NCBI RefSeq assembly: GCF_013393945.1
Contig: NZ_CP040297.1
Span: forward strand, 1,380,804 to 1,444,803
Length of the DNA: 64,000 bases
Direction: 5' to 3'
Source: Nostoc sp. TCL26-01
Lineage (GTDB): Bacteria > Cyanobacteriota > Cyanobacteriia > Cyanobacteriales > Nostocaceae
Below the pieces are notes generated by a model. The model did no database searches and was not told the origin of the DNA. It worked only from the letters and a program-made list of their open reading frames with translations. Made by a program: the position numbers and the translations under genes. Position 1 is the stretch's first letter; each line of letters begins with the position of its first letter. Positions 53,676 through 63,940 of the stretch are shown in pieces.

Positions 53676-54974
53676 TTATTGAGGAGTTTTATTTTTCTCG
53701 GCTGTTGGTACACCCCTAGCAGCAATTTGTTTACCCAACACTTCTACTGCTTTGGCAAATTGGGGATCTGCTTGTGTGGCAAGTTTCTCACGCTCACGTA
53801 ACCACAAGGTTTGGCGTTGAGCATCAGTTAATTCCACTTTTACATCAGGATCAATCCCGTGCTTGTTAATATCTCTGTCATTGGGAGTCAAGTACTTAGC
53901 AATTGTCACTGCCAAACCTGAACCGTCATCCAGAGGACGAACAGATTGCACCAAGCCCTTACCAAAAGTTTGTGTACCAACAATCACAGCTCGTTTATTA
54001 TCTTGCAATGCACCAGAAAGTATTTCACTAGCGCTGGCTGAACCTTTATCGACGATGATTACTAAAGGTTTATCAGTTAAAGAGCGTCCGTTCGCTACTT
54101 CTTTTTCCCGTTCTCCTTGACGGTCAACAGTGGAAACAATTGTGCCCTTATCTATCCACATCCGGGCAATTTCTACACTGGAGAACAGTAAACCACCAGG
54201 ATTTCCACGTAAATCTAGAATATAACCAGCTACTTGCTGTTTTTCTAAATCCTTAATAGCTTGCTGCATTTCTTTGCCAGCATTGGCGCTAAATTGGTTC
54301 AGACGGATGTAACCCACCTTACCAATAGTCGTTTGCTTTTGTGAATAGCGTACAGGATGAATTTCAATTCGCGCTCGTTTGATGGCAAACTGTTTTTGTT
54401 GACCATTACGCTGAATTGTCAAAGTTACCTGTGTACCAGCTGCACCCCGGATTAGGGATACAGCTTGGTTAGTATCCATACCCTGAGTGCTTTTGCCATC
54501 AATTTTGAGAATGATATCCTTAGCCAGCACCCCAGCTTTAAAAGCCGGTGTATCTTCAATGGGCGCAATTACCACTAATTGCTTGGTTTTCTCATCCTGG
54601 CTGATGGTGATACCAATACCTGTTAATTCGCCAGAGGTATCCACCTGCATATTCTTGAATTCCTCTGGGTCCATAAACCGGGTATAAGGATCTTCCAGCT
54701 TTTTCAGCATTTCCCGAATGGACTTATAAGCATCTTGCTGACTACTATAGGACTTGTTCAAGTATTCCTTACGGACAGCTTGCCAATCAACCTGATTAAA
54801 GGTTCCGTCTACGTATTGTCGCTGGACAATTTGCCATACTTCATCTACTAGTTCTTTCGGACTTGCTTTAAATAAAGCCTGACCGCGCGAATGAATGCCA
54901 AGGCTAGTAACTGCGATCGTGGAGAGTGTTACTGCCGTAGCACCCAAAACAAGCCTACTTTTTGTAATCACCAT
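53676..54974 (-). CDS. ctp: Carboxyl-terminal processing protease (S41A)
   Basis: 432 residues. N-terminal hydrophobic segment (about 8-27) for export or anchoring; PDZ domain (about 110-195: GIGITISQDEKTKQLVVIAP, AGVLAKDIILKIDGKSTQGM); S41 protease domain with the catalytic Ser314 in DKGSASASEI and Lys339 in TFGKGL, 25 apart as in plant D1 protease. Cyanobacteria have three paralogues (CtpA, B, C); CtpA matures the D1 protein. Which one this is cannot be decided from sequence alone. Confidence 0.93.
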   Translation of the reverse strand: MVITKSRLVLGATAVTLSTIAVTSLGIHSRGQALFKASPKELVDEVWQIVQRQYVDGTFNQVDWQAVRKEYLNKSYSSQQDAYKSIREMLKKLEDPYTRFMDPEEFKNMQVDTSGELTGIGITISQDEKTKQLVVIAPIEDTPAFKAGVLAKDIILKIDGKSTQGMDTNQAVSLIRGAAGTQVTLTIQRNGQQKQFAIKRARIEIHPVRYSQKQTTIGKVGYIRLNQFSANAGKEMQQAIKDLEKQQVAGYILDLRGNPGGLLFSSVEIARMWIDKGTIVSTVDRQGEREKEVANGRSLTDKPLVIIVDKGSASASEILSGALQDNKRAVIVGTQTFGKGLVQSVRPLDDGSGLAVTIAKYLTPNDRDINKHGIDPDVKVELTDAQRQTLWLREREKLATQADPQFAKAVEVLGKQIAARGVPTAEKNKTPQ

Positions 54975-55125
54975 AATGACAGCTGCGTCAGAGGGAAAAA
55001 TTTATAGTCAGTATGCTCAATCTAACACAGGGTAAAGTGTAACGACCGAGTATGTATTCCTAACTTCATCAAAATACTGTAGAATCCGGCGACATAGCCA
55101 GTCGGCGTTCACACAAATTTCAAAT

Positions 55126-55198
55126 TATGGGGATGAGGGATTAGGTATTGGGGATTAGGAAGAATTTAGCCCAGTCCCCAGTCCTCAGTCCCCAATCT
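55126..55198. repeat. GGGGATT and CCCCAGT heptamer arrays
   Basis: 55126-55160 is GGGGATG/GGGGATT; 55168-55196 is CCCAGTC/CCCCAAT. It abuts the stop codon of ispG on the other strand. Confidence 0.75.
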
Positions 55199-56425
55199 CT
55201 AAGGCTCTACCCAACGACCATCTGCTTTGATTAAATTAATCAACTCTTCTACACCTTTGTCTTCTGGCACTTTTTTGATTTCTTCTCTACCACGATATAA
55301 AGAGATCAAGCCAGGGGTTTTACCTACATAGCCGTAGTCAGCATCAGCCATTTCTCCAGGGCCGTTGACGATGCAACCCATGACGGCAATATCTAGTCCG
55401 GTTAAATGCTTAGTAGCTTCTCGGACTTTGTGCAACACTTCTTCTAAGTTAAATAAAGTGCGTCCGCAGGAAGGACAAGCAACATACTCTACCATTGTTT
55501 TCCGCAAACCTAGAGCTTGCAGAATGCTGTAGCAGACGGGAATTTCTTTTTCTGGCGCTTCTGTCAGGGAGACGCGAATTGTATCACCAATGCCATCTGC
55601 TAACAATGTGGCAATCCCGGCTGTGGATTTAATGCGTCCGTATTCCCCATCTCCTGCTTCTGTGACACCTAAGTGTAGGGGATAGTCCATACCGAATTCA
55701 TCCATCCGTTTAGCCATGAGACGATAGGCGGCTACCATGACTGGAACCCGTGAGGCTTTCATGGAAATCACTAAGTTCCGGAAATCTAGAGATTCACAAA
55801 TACGAATAAATTCTAGAGCAGATTCCACCATCCCTTCTGGGGTGTCGCCGTAGGTAAATAACATTCTTTCTGCCAAAGAACCGTGATTGACACCGATGCG
55901 CATGGCTTTACCTTGATCACGCAGAGATATCACCAGAGGTGCTAGAGTTTCGCGGATTTTTTCGCCAATTTCGGCAAATTCAGTGGGAGTATATTCGGTT
56001 CTGTTGGCGTTTGGTTTTTCAAATACGTATAATCCCGGATTAATCCGGACTTTTTCGATATGCTTGGCGACTTCCAAGGCAATTTTCATGCCATTGTGAT
56101 GGACATCGGCCACAATTGGTACATCTTGATAAGTTTGGATGAGTTTTTGTTTAATTTCTGCTAATGCGACGGCGTGGGCGATGCTTGGGACTGTGACGCG
56201 GACGATTTCACAGCCAATTTTGTGTAGACGGCGAATCGCGGCTACAGAACCATCAATATCCAGAGTGTCTTCATTAATCATTGACTGGACTACCACAGGG
56301 TAGCCACCGCCGATAGTGACATTTCCTACCTTGACTGGACGAGTTTGGCGACGCTTGATGGTGGTATCAAAGGTGGCTGGGTTGGTTAAATTATTAGATG
56401 TTACGGGTGTGGGCAGAGTTTGCAT
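55199..56425 (-). CDS. ispG: 4-hydroxy-3-methylbut-2-enyl diphosphate synthase
   Basis: 408 residues, the short two-domain form. It converts MEcPP to HMBPP in the MEP isoprenoid pathway; in cyanobacteria ferredoxin supplies electrons. Seen: [54 protein letters not shown]. The [4Fe-4S] Cys set is [16 protein letters not shown] and [20 protein letters not shown]. The family is essential. The gene is convergent with repeats only. Confidence 0.96.
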   Translation of the reverse strand: MQTLPTPVTSNNLTNPATFDTTIKRRQTRPVKVGNVTIGGGYPVVVQSMINEDTLDIDGSVAAIRRLHKIGCEIVRVTVPSIAHAVALAEIKQKLIQTYQDVPIVADVHHNGMKIALEVAKHIEKVRINPGLYVFEKPNANRTEYTPTEFAEIGEKIRETLAPLVISLRDQGKAMRIGVNHGSLAERMLFTYGDTPEGMVESALEFIRICESLDFRNLVISMKASRVPVMVAAYRLMAKRMDEFGMDYPLHLGVTEAGDGEYGRIKSTAGIATLLADGIGDTIRVSLTEAPEKEIPVCYSILQALGLRKTMVEYVACPSCGRTLFNLEEVLHKVREATKHLTGLDIAVMGCIVNGPGEMADADYGYVGKTPGLISLYRGREEIKKVPEDKGVEELINLIKADGRWVEP

Positions 56426-56569
56426 AACCTTGTTAGGCGAATGTGTAGCTAAAATATCAGATTCAAAAGTCTCTGTCTTTCAGATTGCCATAGTGGGGGC
56501 TTTCTTGGGCGATGCGATCGCAAAAAAGAAAAGAAATGAGACTTATGTACCGAGCCAACCAACCCTAAG

Positions 56570-57109
56570 TTAAGTTTCTAAAATATGCGGCGATGTTGCC
56601 AGAGTTTGCGCTCCTGCTTGGATTAGCTCAATATCTGATTGTGACCATGAACGTAGTTCTTGACAATTATGAGCGACTAACAAGCCCCATAACCCTCTGG
56701 GAATCAGCACTGGTGCGACTAGGTTAGCCCGGACTTTTAAGCTTTGAAGAAAATCTCGGTGACAAGGAGATATTAATTCTGATTCAATATCGGCGATCGC
56801 TCTGACTCTGCCATTTAAATATAAGGCTGCGTACTCATCATTAAAACATTCATCTGGCCCAGTTGACCCCAGTATGGAAAATTCCTCTGAACGGAGAGAT
56901 TCAAAGGTTACTTGCCCATGCCATTGCCAGTAGAAGTAATATAAAACCACGCGATCAACTTGCAACAATTCCCTCAAATGATTCGTTGTTTGGCGAATTA
57001 GAGCATCTCTCTGCATGGTTTGGATCAGACGATTGAGGACTCTTTGTAAACCCTGTTCGGTAGGCTTATTTGAGTTAGGATCAAATTCTGACTCAGAGTA
57101 AATTTGCAC
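56570..57109 (-). CDS. GAF-only protein with DXCF cyanobacteriochrome cysteines
   Basis: 179 residues, a single GAF domain (about 38-172) and nothing else. The first Cys is in D86-E-C88-F89 (GPDECFNDEY), the DXCF motif. The second is Cys116-His117 in ISPCHRDFLQSLKVRANLVA, the canonical bilin-binding Cys-His. The two Cys are 28 apart, as in TePixJ (494 and 522). RGLWGLLVAHNC also matches cyanobacteriochromes. This suggests a blue/green- or blue/teal-type bilin photoreceptor. Output domains (kinase, GGDEF, MCP) are absent. Annotated simply as GAF otherwise; binding of a chromophore is inferred. Confidence 0.75.
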   Translation of the reverse strand: MQIYSESEFDPNSNKPTEQGLQRVLNRLIQTMQRDALIRQTTNHLRELLQVDRVVLYYFYWQWHGQVTFESLRSEEFSILGSTGPDECFNDEYAALYLNGRVRAIADIESELISPCHRDFLQSLKVRANLVAPVLIPRGLWGLLVAHNCQELRSWSQSDIELIQAGAQTLATSPHILET

Positions 57110-57396
57110 AGTTCTAAAAATATAAATCAGCCAAGTATGTCAGTTTTAAATAGTAATTTATCGAACCTAGATTGAACAATCGTATTTTGTACAAGTATAA
57201 ATAATACAGATTGCAAAGCTAGCCCCCATCTACTTTTCCAAGATTTGGAAATTAATATATATTTTTAACTATGTTGAAGTAAACTAAATCACTAATTTGA
57301 TTTTTATCTAAGAAAATACTGACAAATTTTCGGCTTGCTATGCTACTACTGAAACTTTTATAAATAGCTGGGTAAGGTATACCCAGCCAAAGATCG
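57110..57396. other. 287-bp intergenic region
   Basis: AT-rich, between GAF-only and ndhH genes on the same strand. No repeat or motif stands out. Confidence 0.4.
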
Positions 57397-58581
57397 CTAT
57401 CTGTCTACAGATCCCATGATTACGTCAATACTACCGAGAATCACCACAACATCGGCAACTTTCATCCCTCGCAGTAAGTGAGGAAGAATTTGCAAGTTGT
57501 TGAAATCGGCTGGACGAATTTTCCACCGCCAGGGGAAGACGTTATCATCGCCTACTAAATAAATTCCTAGTTCACCTTTACCACTTTCTACACGGGCGTA
57601 GATTTCGCCTTTGGGCATTTTAAAGGTGGGAGAAACTTTTTTACCGATGTATTGGTAATCAAAGGCATCCCATTCGGATTTTTTCCCGGCTGCTAGACGC
57701 TTGGCTTCTAAGTTTTCGTAGGGGCCTCCGGGTAGTCCTTTAATCGCTTGCTTGAGGATTTTGACGGATTCGCGCATTTCCCGCATGCGCACGATGTAAC
57801 GGGCTAGGCAATCACCAGCAGTTTCCCACTGCACATCCCAGTCAAAATCATCGTAGCATTCGTAGTGGTCTACTTTGCGTAAATCCCACTTCACGCCAGA
57901 AGCACGTAGCATTGGCCCAGAAAGTCCCCAGTTAATCGCTTCTTCACGAGTGATTGTGCCAATACCTTCAATCCGACGGCGGAAGATAGCATTGTTGGTT
58001 ACGAGGCGTTCGTATTCATCAACTTTGGGTAGGAAGTAGTCGCAAAACTCCTCACACTTATCTACCCAACCATAAGGTAAATCTGCTGCGACTCCACCAA
58101 CACGGAAGTAGTTGTTATTTACCATGCGGTAACCTGTGGCTGCTTCCCACAAATCGTAAATCATCTCTCGTTCCCGGAACTGGTAAAAGAAGGGAGTTTG
58201 AGCGCCTACGTCAGCCAGGAAGGGGCCAAACCATAGCAAATGGTTGGCGATTCGGTTTAATTCCAGCATGATGACGCGGATGTAACTGGCGCGTTTGGGA
58301 ACGGCGACACCTGCTAGTTTTTCCGGTGCGTTGACGGTGACAGCTTCGTTAAACATTCCAGCTGCGTAGTCCCATCGGCTAACGTAGGGGACATACATGA
58401 CGGTGGTGCGATTTTCGGCAATTTTTTCCATTCCTCGGTGGAGGTAGCCAATAACCGGTTCACAATCTACAACATCTTCTCCATCTAAAGTGACAATCAG
58501 CCGCAGAACCCCGTGCATTGAGGGATGGTGCGGCCCCATGTTTAGCACCATTGGTTCAGTGCGGGTTTCAATTCTTGCCAT
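57397..58581 (-). CDS. ndhH: NAD(P)H-quinone oxidoreductase subunit H
   Basis: 394 residues from the ATG at 58581 ([20 protein letters not shown]); a longer frame to 58668 adds 29 unrelated residues. It is the 49-kDa-like subunit near the quinone site of NDH-1, used in respiration and cyclic electron flow around photosystem I. Signatures: [56 protein letters not shown] and the C-terminal [16 protein letters not shown]. The gene stands alone. Confidence 0.97.
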   Translation of the reverse strand: MARIETRTEPMVLNMGPHHPSMHGVLRLIVTLDGEDVVDCEPVIGYLHRGMEKIAENRTTVMYVPYVSRWDYAAGMFNEAVTVNAPEKLAGVAVPKRASYIRVIMLELNRIANHLLWFGPFLADVGAQTPFFYQFREREMIYDLWEAATGYRMVNNNYFRVGGVAADLPYGWVDKCEEFCDYFLPKVDEYERLVTNNAIFRRRIEGIGTITREEAINWGLSGPMLRASGVKWDLRKVDHYECYDDFDWDVQWETAGDCLARYIVRMREMRESVKILKQAIKGLPGGPYENLEAKRLAAGKKSEWDAFDYQYIGKKVSPTFKMPKGEIYARVESGKGELGIYLVGDDNVFPWRWKIRPADFNNLQILPHLLRGMKVADVVVILGSIDVIMGSVDR

Positions 58582-58668
58582 AAATTCTGTGTTCTCCCAG
58601 TGTGAAAATTTTGAGTTGAACCGCGTAGATGCCATCCAGACACAATTGCTCATGTCTGCCAAAATCAA

Positions 58669-59213
58669 ATTCGTAGGAGCAATGTTTGGGGGACAAGCCC
58701 TAGATATATTGCCTGTACGAGGGTATGTTGGAGAGATGGGGGCAGCAGAGGGCTTTTGCTTGATATTTCATTTTGTTTCACTTCTTCAATTATTATATGG
58801 AAGCCCGATATCTAAGAAGTTAAGGGACTGGTTTTTTTTCATGTCTTGAGACAGGGGGTAGGTGAGACAAGGAGAGTGAGGGAGTGAGAGAGTGAGGGAG
58901 TGCTGAGTGCTGAGTGCTAAGTAGTGACCAGTGACCAATGACCAATGACTATTGACTATTGACTGAATTTATCAGAAAAAATACTGCAATATATTTTTGA
59001 TTTTAATTTTTCTGTCAGATAGAGTATTGTTGATATTTTGTATTCAGTATTTCTATTTTTAATGGTTGTGTTTGCTGTGAATTTACGTGCATTTTATGTA
59101 TTTGATTTTTAAATATATCTTTCCAAAGAATAATGTCGTTGAGACGTAGAGACGTAGCACTGCTATGTCTCAACAAGAATTGATGATTACCGTATTTGTT
59201 AACGCTAAATCTC
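58669..59213. other. 540-bp intergenic region with heptamer repeats
   Basis: GAGTGAG units at 58872-58917, TGACYAW heptamers to 58963. A degenerate GAGACGTAG palindrome lies at 59139-59175. A 66-codon minus frame at 59015-59215 has no family features. Confidence 0.6.
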
Positions 59214-60107
59214 ATGGATGCTGATTTTCCAAAAACATTAGATATTGAAGAACCGATATTTTCTCATTTACCTGTGTTACCTCAAGAGGTGATTACAGGT
59301 TTAGCTGTACATTCTGGTGGACATTATCTGGATGCAACGGTAGGTGGTGGTGGTCATAGTCGTTTAATTTTAGAGGCGGCAATAGATGTAAAATTAACGG
59401 CTGTTGACCAAGATGAGGCTGCTTTGGCGGCGGCGCAAAAGGAGTTAGCAGAATTCGGAGAACGAGTTAATTATGTACGGAGCAATTTTGCTGCTTATAA
59501 ATTTCCCTCGTCTGTTTTTGATGGGATTATTGCTGACTTGGGTGTGAGTTCTTATCATTTAGATACGCCAGTACGGGGTTTTAGTTTTCGTCACACGGCA
59601 AATCTGGATATGCGGATGGATCAAAGACAATCTTTAACCGCCAGCGATGTGATTAATGAATGGGATGAGAGAGAGTTAGCTGATATTTTTTTTAAATATG
59701 GTGAAGAACGACTATCAAGGAGGATTGCTAGACGGATTATAGAAAGACGGCCTTTGCAGACGACGACGGAATTAGCTGAAGCGATCGCCTCTTGTGTTCC
59801 TCCTAAATATCGTTATGGTAGAATTCACCCGGCTACTCGCGTTTTTCAAGCTCTACGAATTGTTGTCAATGATGAGTTAAAATCTCTAGAAAATTTTATC
59901 GAGCAAGCACCTCTGGCGTTAGTTCCTGGTGGCAAAATTGTGATTATTAGTTTTCACAGCTTAGAAGATCGTTTGGTAAAACACGGGCTGAGAAATTCAC
60001 CTCTATTAAAAGTTTTAACTAAAAAGCCCATCACGGCCACTGAAGCTGAAATCGCTCATAACCCACGCTCTCGTTCTGCTAAACTCAGAATCGCTGAGAG
60101 GTGCTGA
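59214..60107 (+). CDS. rsmH: 16S rRNA (cytosine(1402)-N(4))-methyltransferase
   Basis: 297 residues from the ATG at 59214 (a TTG at 59196 is possible). It N4-methylates C1402 in 16S rRNA. Seen: [23 protein letters not shown]-binding [35 protein letters not shown] with [13 protein letters not shown], then [38 protein letters not shown] and the C-terminal [16 protein letters not shown]. The last Cys and the TGA stop are part of the following GTGCTGA repeats. Unlike in many bacteria, it is not in an mra/fts operon. Confidence 0.95.
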   Translation: MDADFPKTLDIEEPIFSHLPVLPQEVITGLAVHSGGHYLDATVGGGGHSRLILEAAIDVKLTAVDQDEAALAAAQKELAEFGERVNYVRSNFAAYKFPSSVFDGIIADLGVSSYHLDTPVRGFSFRHTANLDMRMDQRQSLTASDVINEWDERELADIFFKYGEERLSRRIARRIIERRPLQTTTELAEAIASCVPPKYRYGRIHPATRVFQALRIVVNDELKSLENFIEQAPLALVPGGKIVIISFHSLEDRLVKHGLRNSPLLKVLTKKPITATEAEIAHNPRSRSAKLRIAERC

Positions 60108-60390
60108 GTAGTGAGTGCTGTTAGCGGTAGCGGGGCGTTTAGCCCGTGCTGATACCAATTCAAAATTCAAAATTCAAAATTAAGAAACTCTGATTTTACA
60201 AGGGTTTCCGTGTTTGGATATGTATCAGATTTTTAGTGAATTGGTATGAGTGCTGAGTGAGAGAGTGCTGTTAGCGGAAGCGGGGCGTTTAGCCCGTGCT
60301 GAGTGAGGGAGTGAGGGAGTAATAATTGCTAATGACTAATGACTAATGACTAATGACTATTGACTATTGACCAATGACTAGCTATTTTTC
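60108..60390. repeat. Nested small-repeat mosaic
   Basis: In order: GTGCTGA/GAGTG heptamers; SDR-like insert (60115-60151); a 96-bp ATACCAATTC element (60152-60247); heptamers; second SDR-like insert (60265-60301); GAGTGAG heptamers; TGACTAA/TGACTAT run (60331-60378). Everything between rsmH and the next terminator is repeat DNA. Confidence 0.85.
60152..60247. repeat. 96-bp ATACCAATTC element, copy 3
   Basis: Inverted copy of 35840-35935. It is placed directly after the SDR-like insert and is followed by GAGTGCTGAGTG, so it interrupts the heptamer run. Confidence 0.85.
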
Positions 60391-60421
60391 ATAACAAAAA
60401 AGGGAGTAAAACTCCCTTTCA
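60391..60421 (-). terminator. Terminator of the LysM-M23 gene
   Basis: Minus strand: AAAGGGAGT, loop TTT, ACTCCCTTT, then TTTTGTTATG. A 9-bp perfect stem with a T-run, 37 bases after the stop of the gene ending at 60458. Confidence 0.85.
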
Positions 60422-60457
60422 AGTTAAAGAAACTGTTTAATTGAAGATCAGCAAAAA

Positions 60458-62683
60458 TTACACACGACCCCGTGGTGGTAGCATGGCTATAGGGTTGACT
60501 GCTCCCTTGCCTGATGGATGAATTTCAAAATGGCTGTGGGAACCTGTGCTGAAGCCAGTACTACCCATTGCCGCTATTTGCTGTCCTTGACGTACTTGTT
60601 GACCTGACTGTACCAGCAGCCTACTATTGTGAGCGTAGCGGGTCAAACTACCATCAGGATGGCGGATATCCACGAGAATGCCGTAACCACCATTGTTCCA
60701 ACCTGCTTTTTCTACCACACCATCAGCTGATGCCATAATTGGTGTCCCAATAGGTGCAGCAATGTCAATTCCTCTGTGTGGTCTTCCCCATCGCTGACCA
60801 AAACCAGAGGTCAATACACCTTTAGCTGGCCAGATGTAGTTGGTTGCAGAGGTTGATGGAGGTGGTATAGTTTCATCAATTGGTTGTGGTAGATACTGAT
60901 CTACTGCTGCTAGAGGTGGTAGTTGGGGAGAAACAGCAGTACCTCTTGGAGGTGTGGCTCTACCTGAGGGGGTTAATTGATTGACTCTTGGGTTGAGTAA
61001 AAATTCTGGATTTACTGGCTCGTTGACTGGACGAGTAGCGCGGAATTTTGGCTGAATGGTTTGATTGCTGTAACTGGGTGCTAAAGGAGTAGGCACAGGA
61101 ATGGGTACAGCGAAATCTTGTTTTCCAGAAGTAGATCGAGAGACCGCCAAATTATTGGGACTAGCAACAGGAATGGGTACAGCTAAATCGTTACTTTCAT
61201 TGTTAGCTACTTCTGTATAAGAGTTTCCAGATTCTTGTGTGCGGTATTTGGCTTGTAGTCTTTGAATTTCAGCTTGTAAGCTCCGCAGGCGATCGCCTTT
61301 ACCTCTGGCTACTCGGTTCCCGGTGTTTTGTGGCTGTTGTATTTCTACAAAAGCTTTGGGAACTGGGCTATCACCACCTTGTCCTTGAGTTCTGCGGCTC
61401 ACAGAGGTTGTTTCTGGCGTGACAACCTGATTATTTTGCTGCTGATTGTTAACTGAGGCTGGTGTTGTCACAGTGTTATCAGTTGTGACTGATGGCTGTG
61501 TAATTGGCAGATTTTGGTTAACACTGGGATTCCTTTCTAGGGAGCCAGCTACTTTAGTTACTCCGGGATACTGGAAGCTGTGAGAACTTAACATTACTGG
61601 TGTTTGAGCAGTAATGCTGTTGTTAACTCCTGCCACAGGGATAACCAACTTTTGACTGATTTGCAGTTGATTAGGATTGCTCAGATTGTTAGCTTTGACT
61701 AATTCTGCAACTGAAGTGTTGTATCTGCTAGCGATCGCTGCTAGTGTGTCTCCAGGTTTAACTTCGTAAGTTCTGGTGTTAGTGGGTGCAGCTATTGTTG
61801 CTGGCTGCACAGAGATGGGTATAGTAATCGCTTCTGGCTGTTTGATTGTTGATGCAAAGCTGTCTTGAGCGCCATTAGCTAAAGTTTGTGGCTGTTCAAT
61901 GACTGTGCTGTTTGTATTTAATGGCGGTAGTTGATTGGTTACAGTTACTGGCTGTGTCAACTCCAAATCAGCAGCTTTTGATAAATCTTTTGATTCTTCA
62001 GGGCGTAACTCTGACAAACTGCTTCTTAAACGGTTTGATTTTTCTTTTAAACGATTCAGCGCGAATTCTTGCTGCGCTTTAAGTTGAGCATTTATTTCTT
62101 CACTAGCAGTTGTGCTATCTGCTATTTGTGGTTCGGTTGTTATGAGTGTATTTTCTCCAGCAATTGCACTGTTAGCAGTAGTGAGTGGTTGCTGGCGTGT
62201 TTGCCCTAGTTGGTATTGCTGATTGATTACAGTTGTGTGAGCCATTTTTCCAGTCACAACTTCTGAGGAGGGAAGCTGGATGGACTTACCACTCGCTAGG
62301 ACTTGTAATTTAGCTTCCAACCCAGGTAGCTGTGAAATAGCTGTCGGTTCTACTATGACGGGGTTTTCTGGGGTGCTGGCAGATAAAGCTACGGGAGTAG
62401 CTAGTTTTGGGGAATTAGGTTGTACTTCCGTTTCAGCCGCAGGAATAGTTGAGGTTGCCTTTTGGCTACCCACAGGCGCAGCCGCTTGGGCTTGATCGCT
62501 TTGTCGAGTCACCAAAAGGCTGGTTGCTCCCACTGAAATGGCTAAACCAATCATCGCGGCTTGTCTGCGCGCCCGGCGATTAGCTTTTTTGTTTGCTTCG
62601 TTAACTTGATTTGCCGGGGCATCATCGCTGTTAGGGGTATTTTTCAACACAGCCTTCACTCTTTTTTTCAATGCTCGTTTCAA
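60458..62683 (-). CDS. LysM domain M23 family peptidoglycan endopeptidase
   Basis: 741 residues from a TTG start at 62683, chosen because a perfect AGGAGG (62695-62690) lies 6 bases before it; the upstream GTG at 62704 would place this sequence inside the gene. Parts: basic cytoplasmic tail, one membrane helix (about 42-58, MIGLAISVGATSLLV), a long Gln/Pro/Thr-rich region, a LysM domain at about 310-355 (YEVKPGDTLAAIASRYNTSV), a coiled stretch, and the M23 domain from about 630 with zinc ligands in HRGIDIAAPIGTP and HSHFEI. It binds and cuts peptidoglycan cross-bridges in the periplasm. The 795-base 5' region is unusually long. Confidence 0.9.
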   Translation of the reverse strand: MKRALKKRVKAVLKNTPNSDDAPANQVNEANKKANRRARRQAAMIGLAISVGATSLLVTRQSDQAQAAAPVGSQKATSTIPAAETEVQPNSPKLATPVALSASTPENPVIVEPTAISQLPGLEAKLQVLASGKSIQLPSSEVVTGKMAHTTVINQQYQLGQTRQQPLTTANSAIAGENTLITTEPQIADSTTASEEINAQLKAQQEFALNRLKEKSNRLRSSLSELRPEESKDLSKAADLELTQPVTVTNQLPPLNTNSTVIEQPQTLANGAQDSFASTIKQPEAITIPISVQPATIAAPTNTRTYEVKPGDTLAAIASRYNTSVAELVKANNLSNPNQLQISQKLVIPVAGVNNSITAQTPVMLSSHSFQYPGVTKVAGSLERNPSVNQNLPITQPSVTTDNTVTTPASVNNQQQNNQVVTPETTSVSRRTQGQGGDSPVPKAFVEIQQPQNTGNRVARGKGDRLRSLQAEIQRLQAKYRTQESGNSYTEVANNESNDLAVPIPVASPNNLAVSRSTSGKQDFAVPIPVPTPLAPSYSNQTIQPKFRATRPVNEPVNPEFLLNPRVNQLTPSGRATPPRGTAVSPQLPPLAAVDQYLPQPIDETIPPPSTSATNYIWPAKGVLTSGFGQRWGRPHRGIDIAAPIGTPIMASADGVVEKAGWNNGGYGILVDIRHPDGSLTRYAHNSRLLVQSGQQVRQGQQIAAMGSTGFSTGSHSHFEIHPSGKGAVNPIAMLPPRGRV

Positions 62684-63478
62684 AGACGACCTCCTAATGA
62701 TCACTAGCGCTTAACTGACCTCAATTTTCCAGTTGGATACTAGTCAATGACTTAGATCACATCACAAGATAGATCAAGATCACTTTCACCAGAGATACTT
62801 ACGCAAGATTAACCTGCTTCTCTGATTTAGACAAGTTCACACCTGTTAGCAAATCTTAAAGATTGCTGGGTTTACCTGTCTGCCTCACACTTCACACCTC
62901 ATACAGTCTGCTGTCCACAGTTGTCTTTGCTGATCTTGCTCTGTCTGCTTTGACTGGAGATTATACATCTGCCGAGTCTACTGCCGCCACTAGCAATTAA
63001 ACTGCTAAGACTTCTGGAAAAGCAACGGCCCCTGCTGTAGATATATTCAGGGTTTATTCACCTGATCCGTCTTCTCAACACGAGACTTTACGTTGATTAT
63101 TCCCTAAAAGACAACCGTATTAACTCTCAACCGCTTTTTTGGCTCTTTCACAACACACCTGGAGCGAAAAGGGGGTAAATGCTTTATAAGAAAGGGGTTT
63201 CAAGCTTTTTGTTCCTGAAAAAGTGATGATTTTAATTCATCAAAATCTATCATTCAAATTGCCGTTTGAATGGAACTTGATATACAAATTTCTTATGTTA
63301 ATCTAGCTGAGTTTGCAGTGTTTTTCAGGATAAATACTGTTGACCTTAAGCAAAAAAGTAATATTTTTTACAATTAGATTGACATGGGCAGAACCCATCA
63401 TTACTAGAAAACCAAATTTTCCATAGCTTGAATGATTTTTTGTCAGTGGTTTCACTGAATTAAATTTTGGTTAATGGT
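62684..63478. other. Long leader/intergenic region of the LysM-M23 gene
   Basis: About 795 bases with no convincing ORF. It must contain the promoter of the minus-strand LysM-M23 gene, and possibly a long 5' UTR. I looked for the ydaO/c-di-AMP riboswitch, which often precedes such genes, and do not find its conserved blocks. No tRNA. Function not assigned. Confidence 0.45.
62690..62695 (-). promoter_or_regulatory. Ribosome binding site AGGAGG deciding a TTG start
   Basis: Perfect AGGAGG with a 6-base spacer to TTG at 62683. It argues for this start over the GTG at 62704. Confidence 0.75.
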
Positions 63479-63940
63479 TTAGAAGAGATAGCCTAACTGA
63501 CGACGAGCTTCAAATAAACTGATAGCTACACTGACGGAGAGATTTAAACTCCGAACACCTGGTTGAGCCATAGGTATGTATAAGGTAGTATCACAAGCTG
63601 AGAGAATTGTTGGCGGTATACCAGTAGTTTCACTACCGAATATTAGCCAATCATCAGCTTGAAATTGATAGTCGATATAGTTAGAACTGCCCCTAACAGA
63701 GAACCCTAATAATCTACCTCCTCGTTCTTGGTGTAGATTCTTAAAGGCTTCAAAGGTTTTGTGATAGTGTAGCTTGACGTAAGGCCAGTAATCTAAACCT
63801 GCTCTTTTGAGGTAGCGATCGCTAATTTCAAACCCCAAAGGCCCTACTAGATGTAAATCTGTGTCTGTAGCAGCACAAGTACGAGCAATATTACCTGTAT
63901 TGGGAGGAATTTGCGGATTAACTAAAACTACCTGGGGCAT
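63479..63940 (-). CDS. trmL: tRNA (cytidine(34)-2'-O)-methyltransferase
   Basis: 153 residues, SPOUT-fold family. It methylates the wobble ribose of tRNA-Leu. Seen: VVLVNPQIPPNTGNIARTCA, LHLVGPLGFEISDRYLKRAG, the SAM-knot motifs WLIFGSETTGIPPTIL, and IPMAQPGVRSLNLSVSVAIS. Full length. The ATG is 60 bases from the window end, so its promoter is only partly visible. No operon partner in the window. Confidence 0.95.
   Translation of the reverse strand: MPQVVLVNPQIPPNTGNIARTCAATDTDLHLVGPLGFEISDRYLKRAGLDYWPYVKLHYHKTFEAFKNLHQERGGRLLGFSVRGSSNYIDYQFQADDWLIFGSETTGIPPTILSACDTTLYIPMAQPGVRSLNLSVSVAISLFEARRQLGYLF

Noticed and set aside
53676..54974. Specific naming as CtpA (D1-processing protease)
   Set aside because: Three paralogues exist in cyanobacteria and the catalytic residues do not separate them, so only the family is given.
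58682..58849. Open frame on the plus strand extending upstream of ndhH
   Set aside because: Most of the frame (from 58490) is antisense to ndhH; the remainder has no family features, start signal or codon pattern.
59015..59215. 66-codon minus-strand frame before rsmH
   Set aside because: AT-rich, no ribosome binding site, overlaps the rsmH start and a palindromic repeat.
62684..63478. Possible ydaO (c-di-AMP) riboswitch before the LysM-M23 gene
   Set aside because: The conserved GGGGGACCCA-like and CCGAACCCGTCAGC-like blocks are not present on the minus strand.
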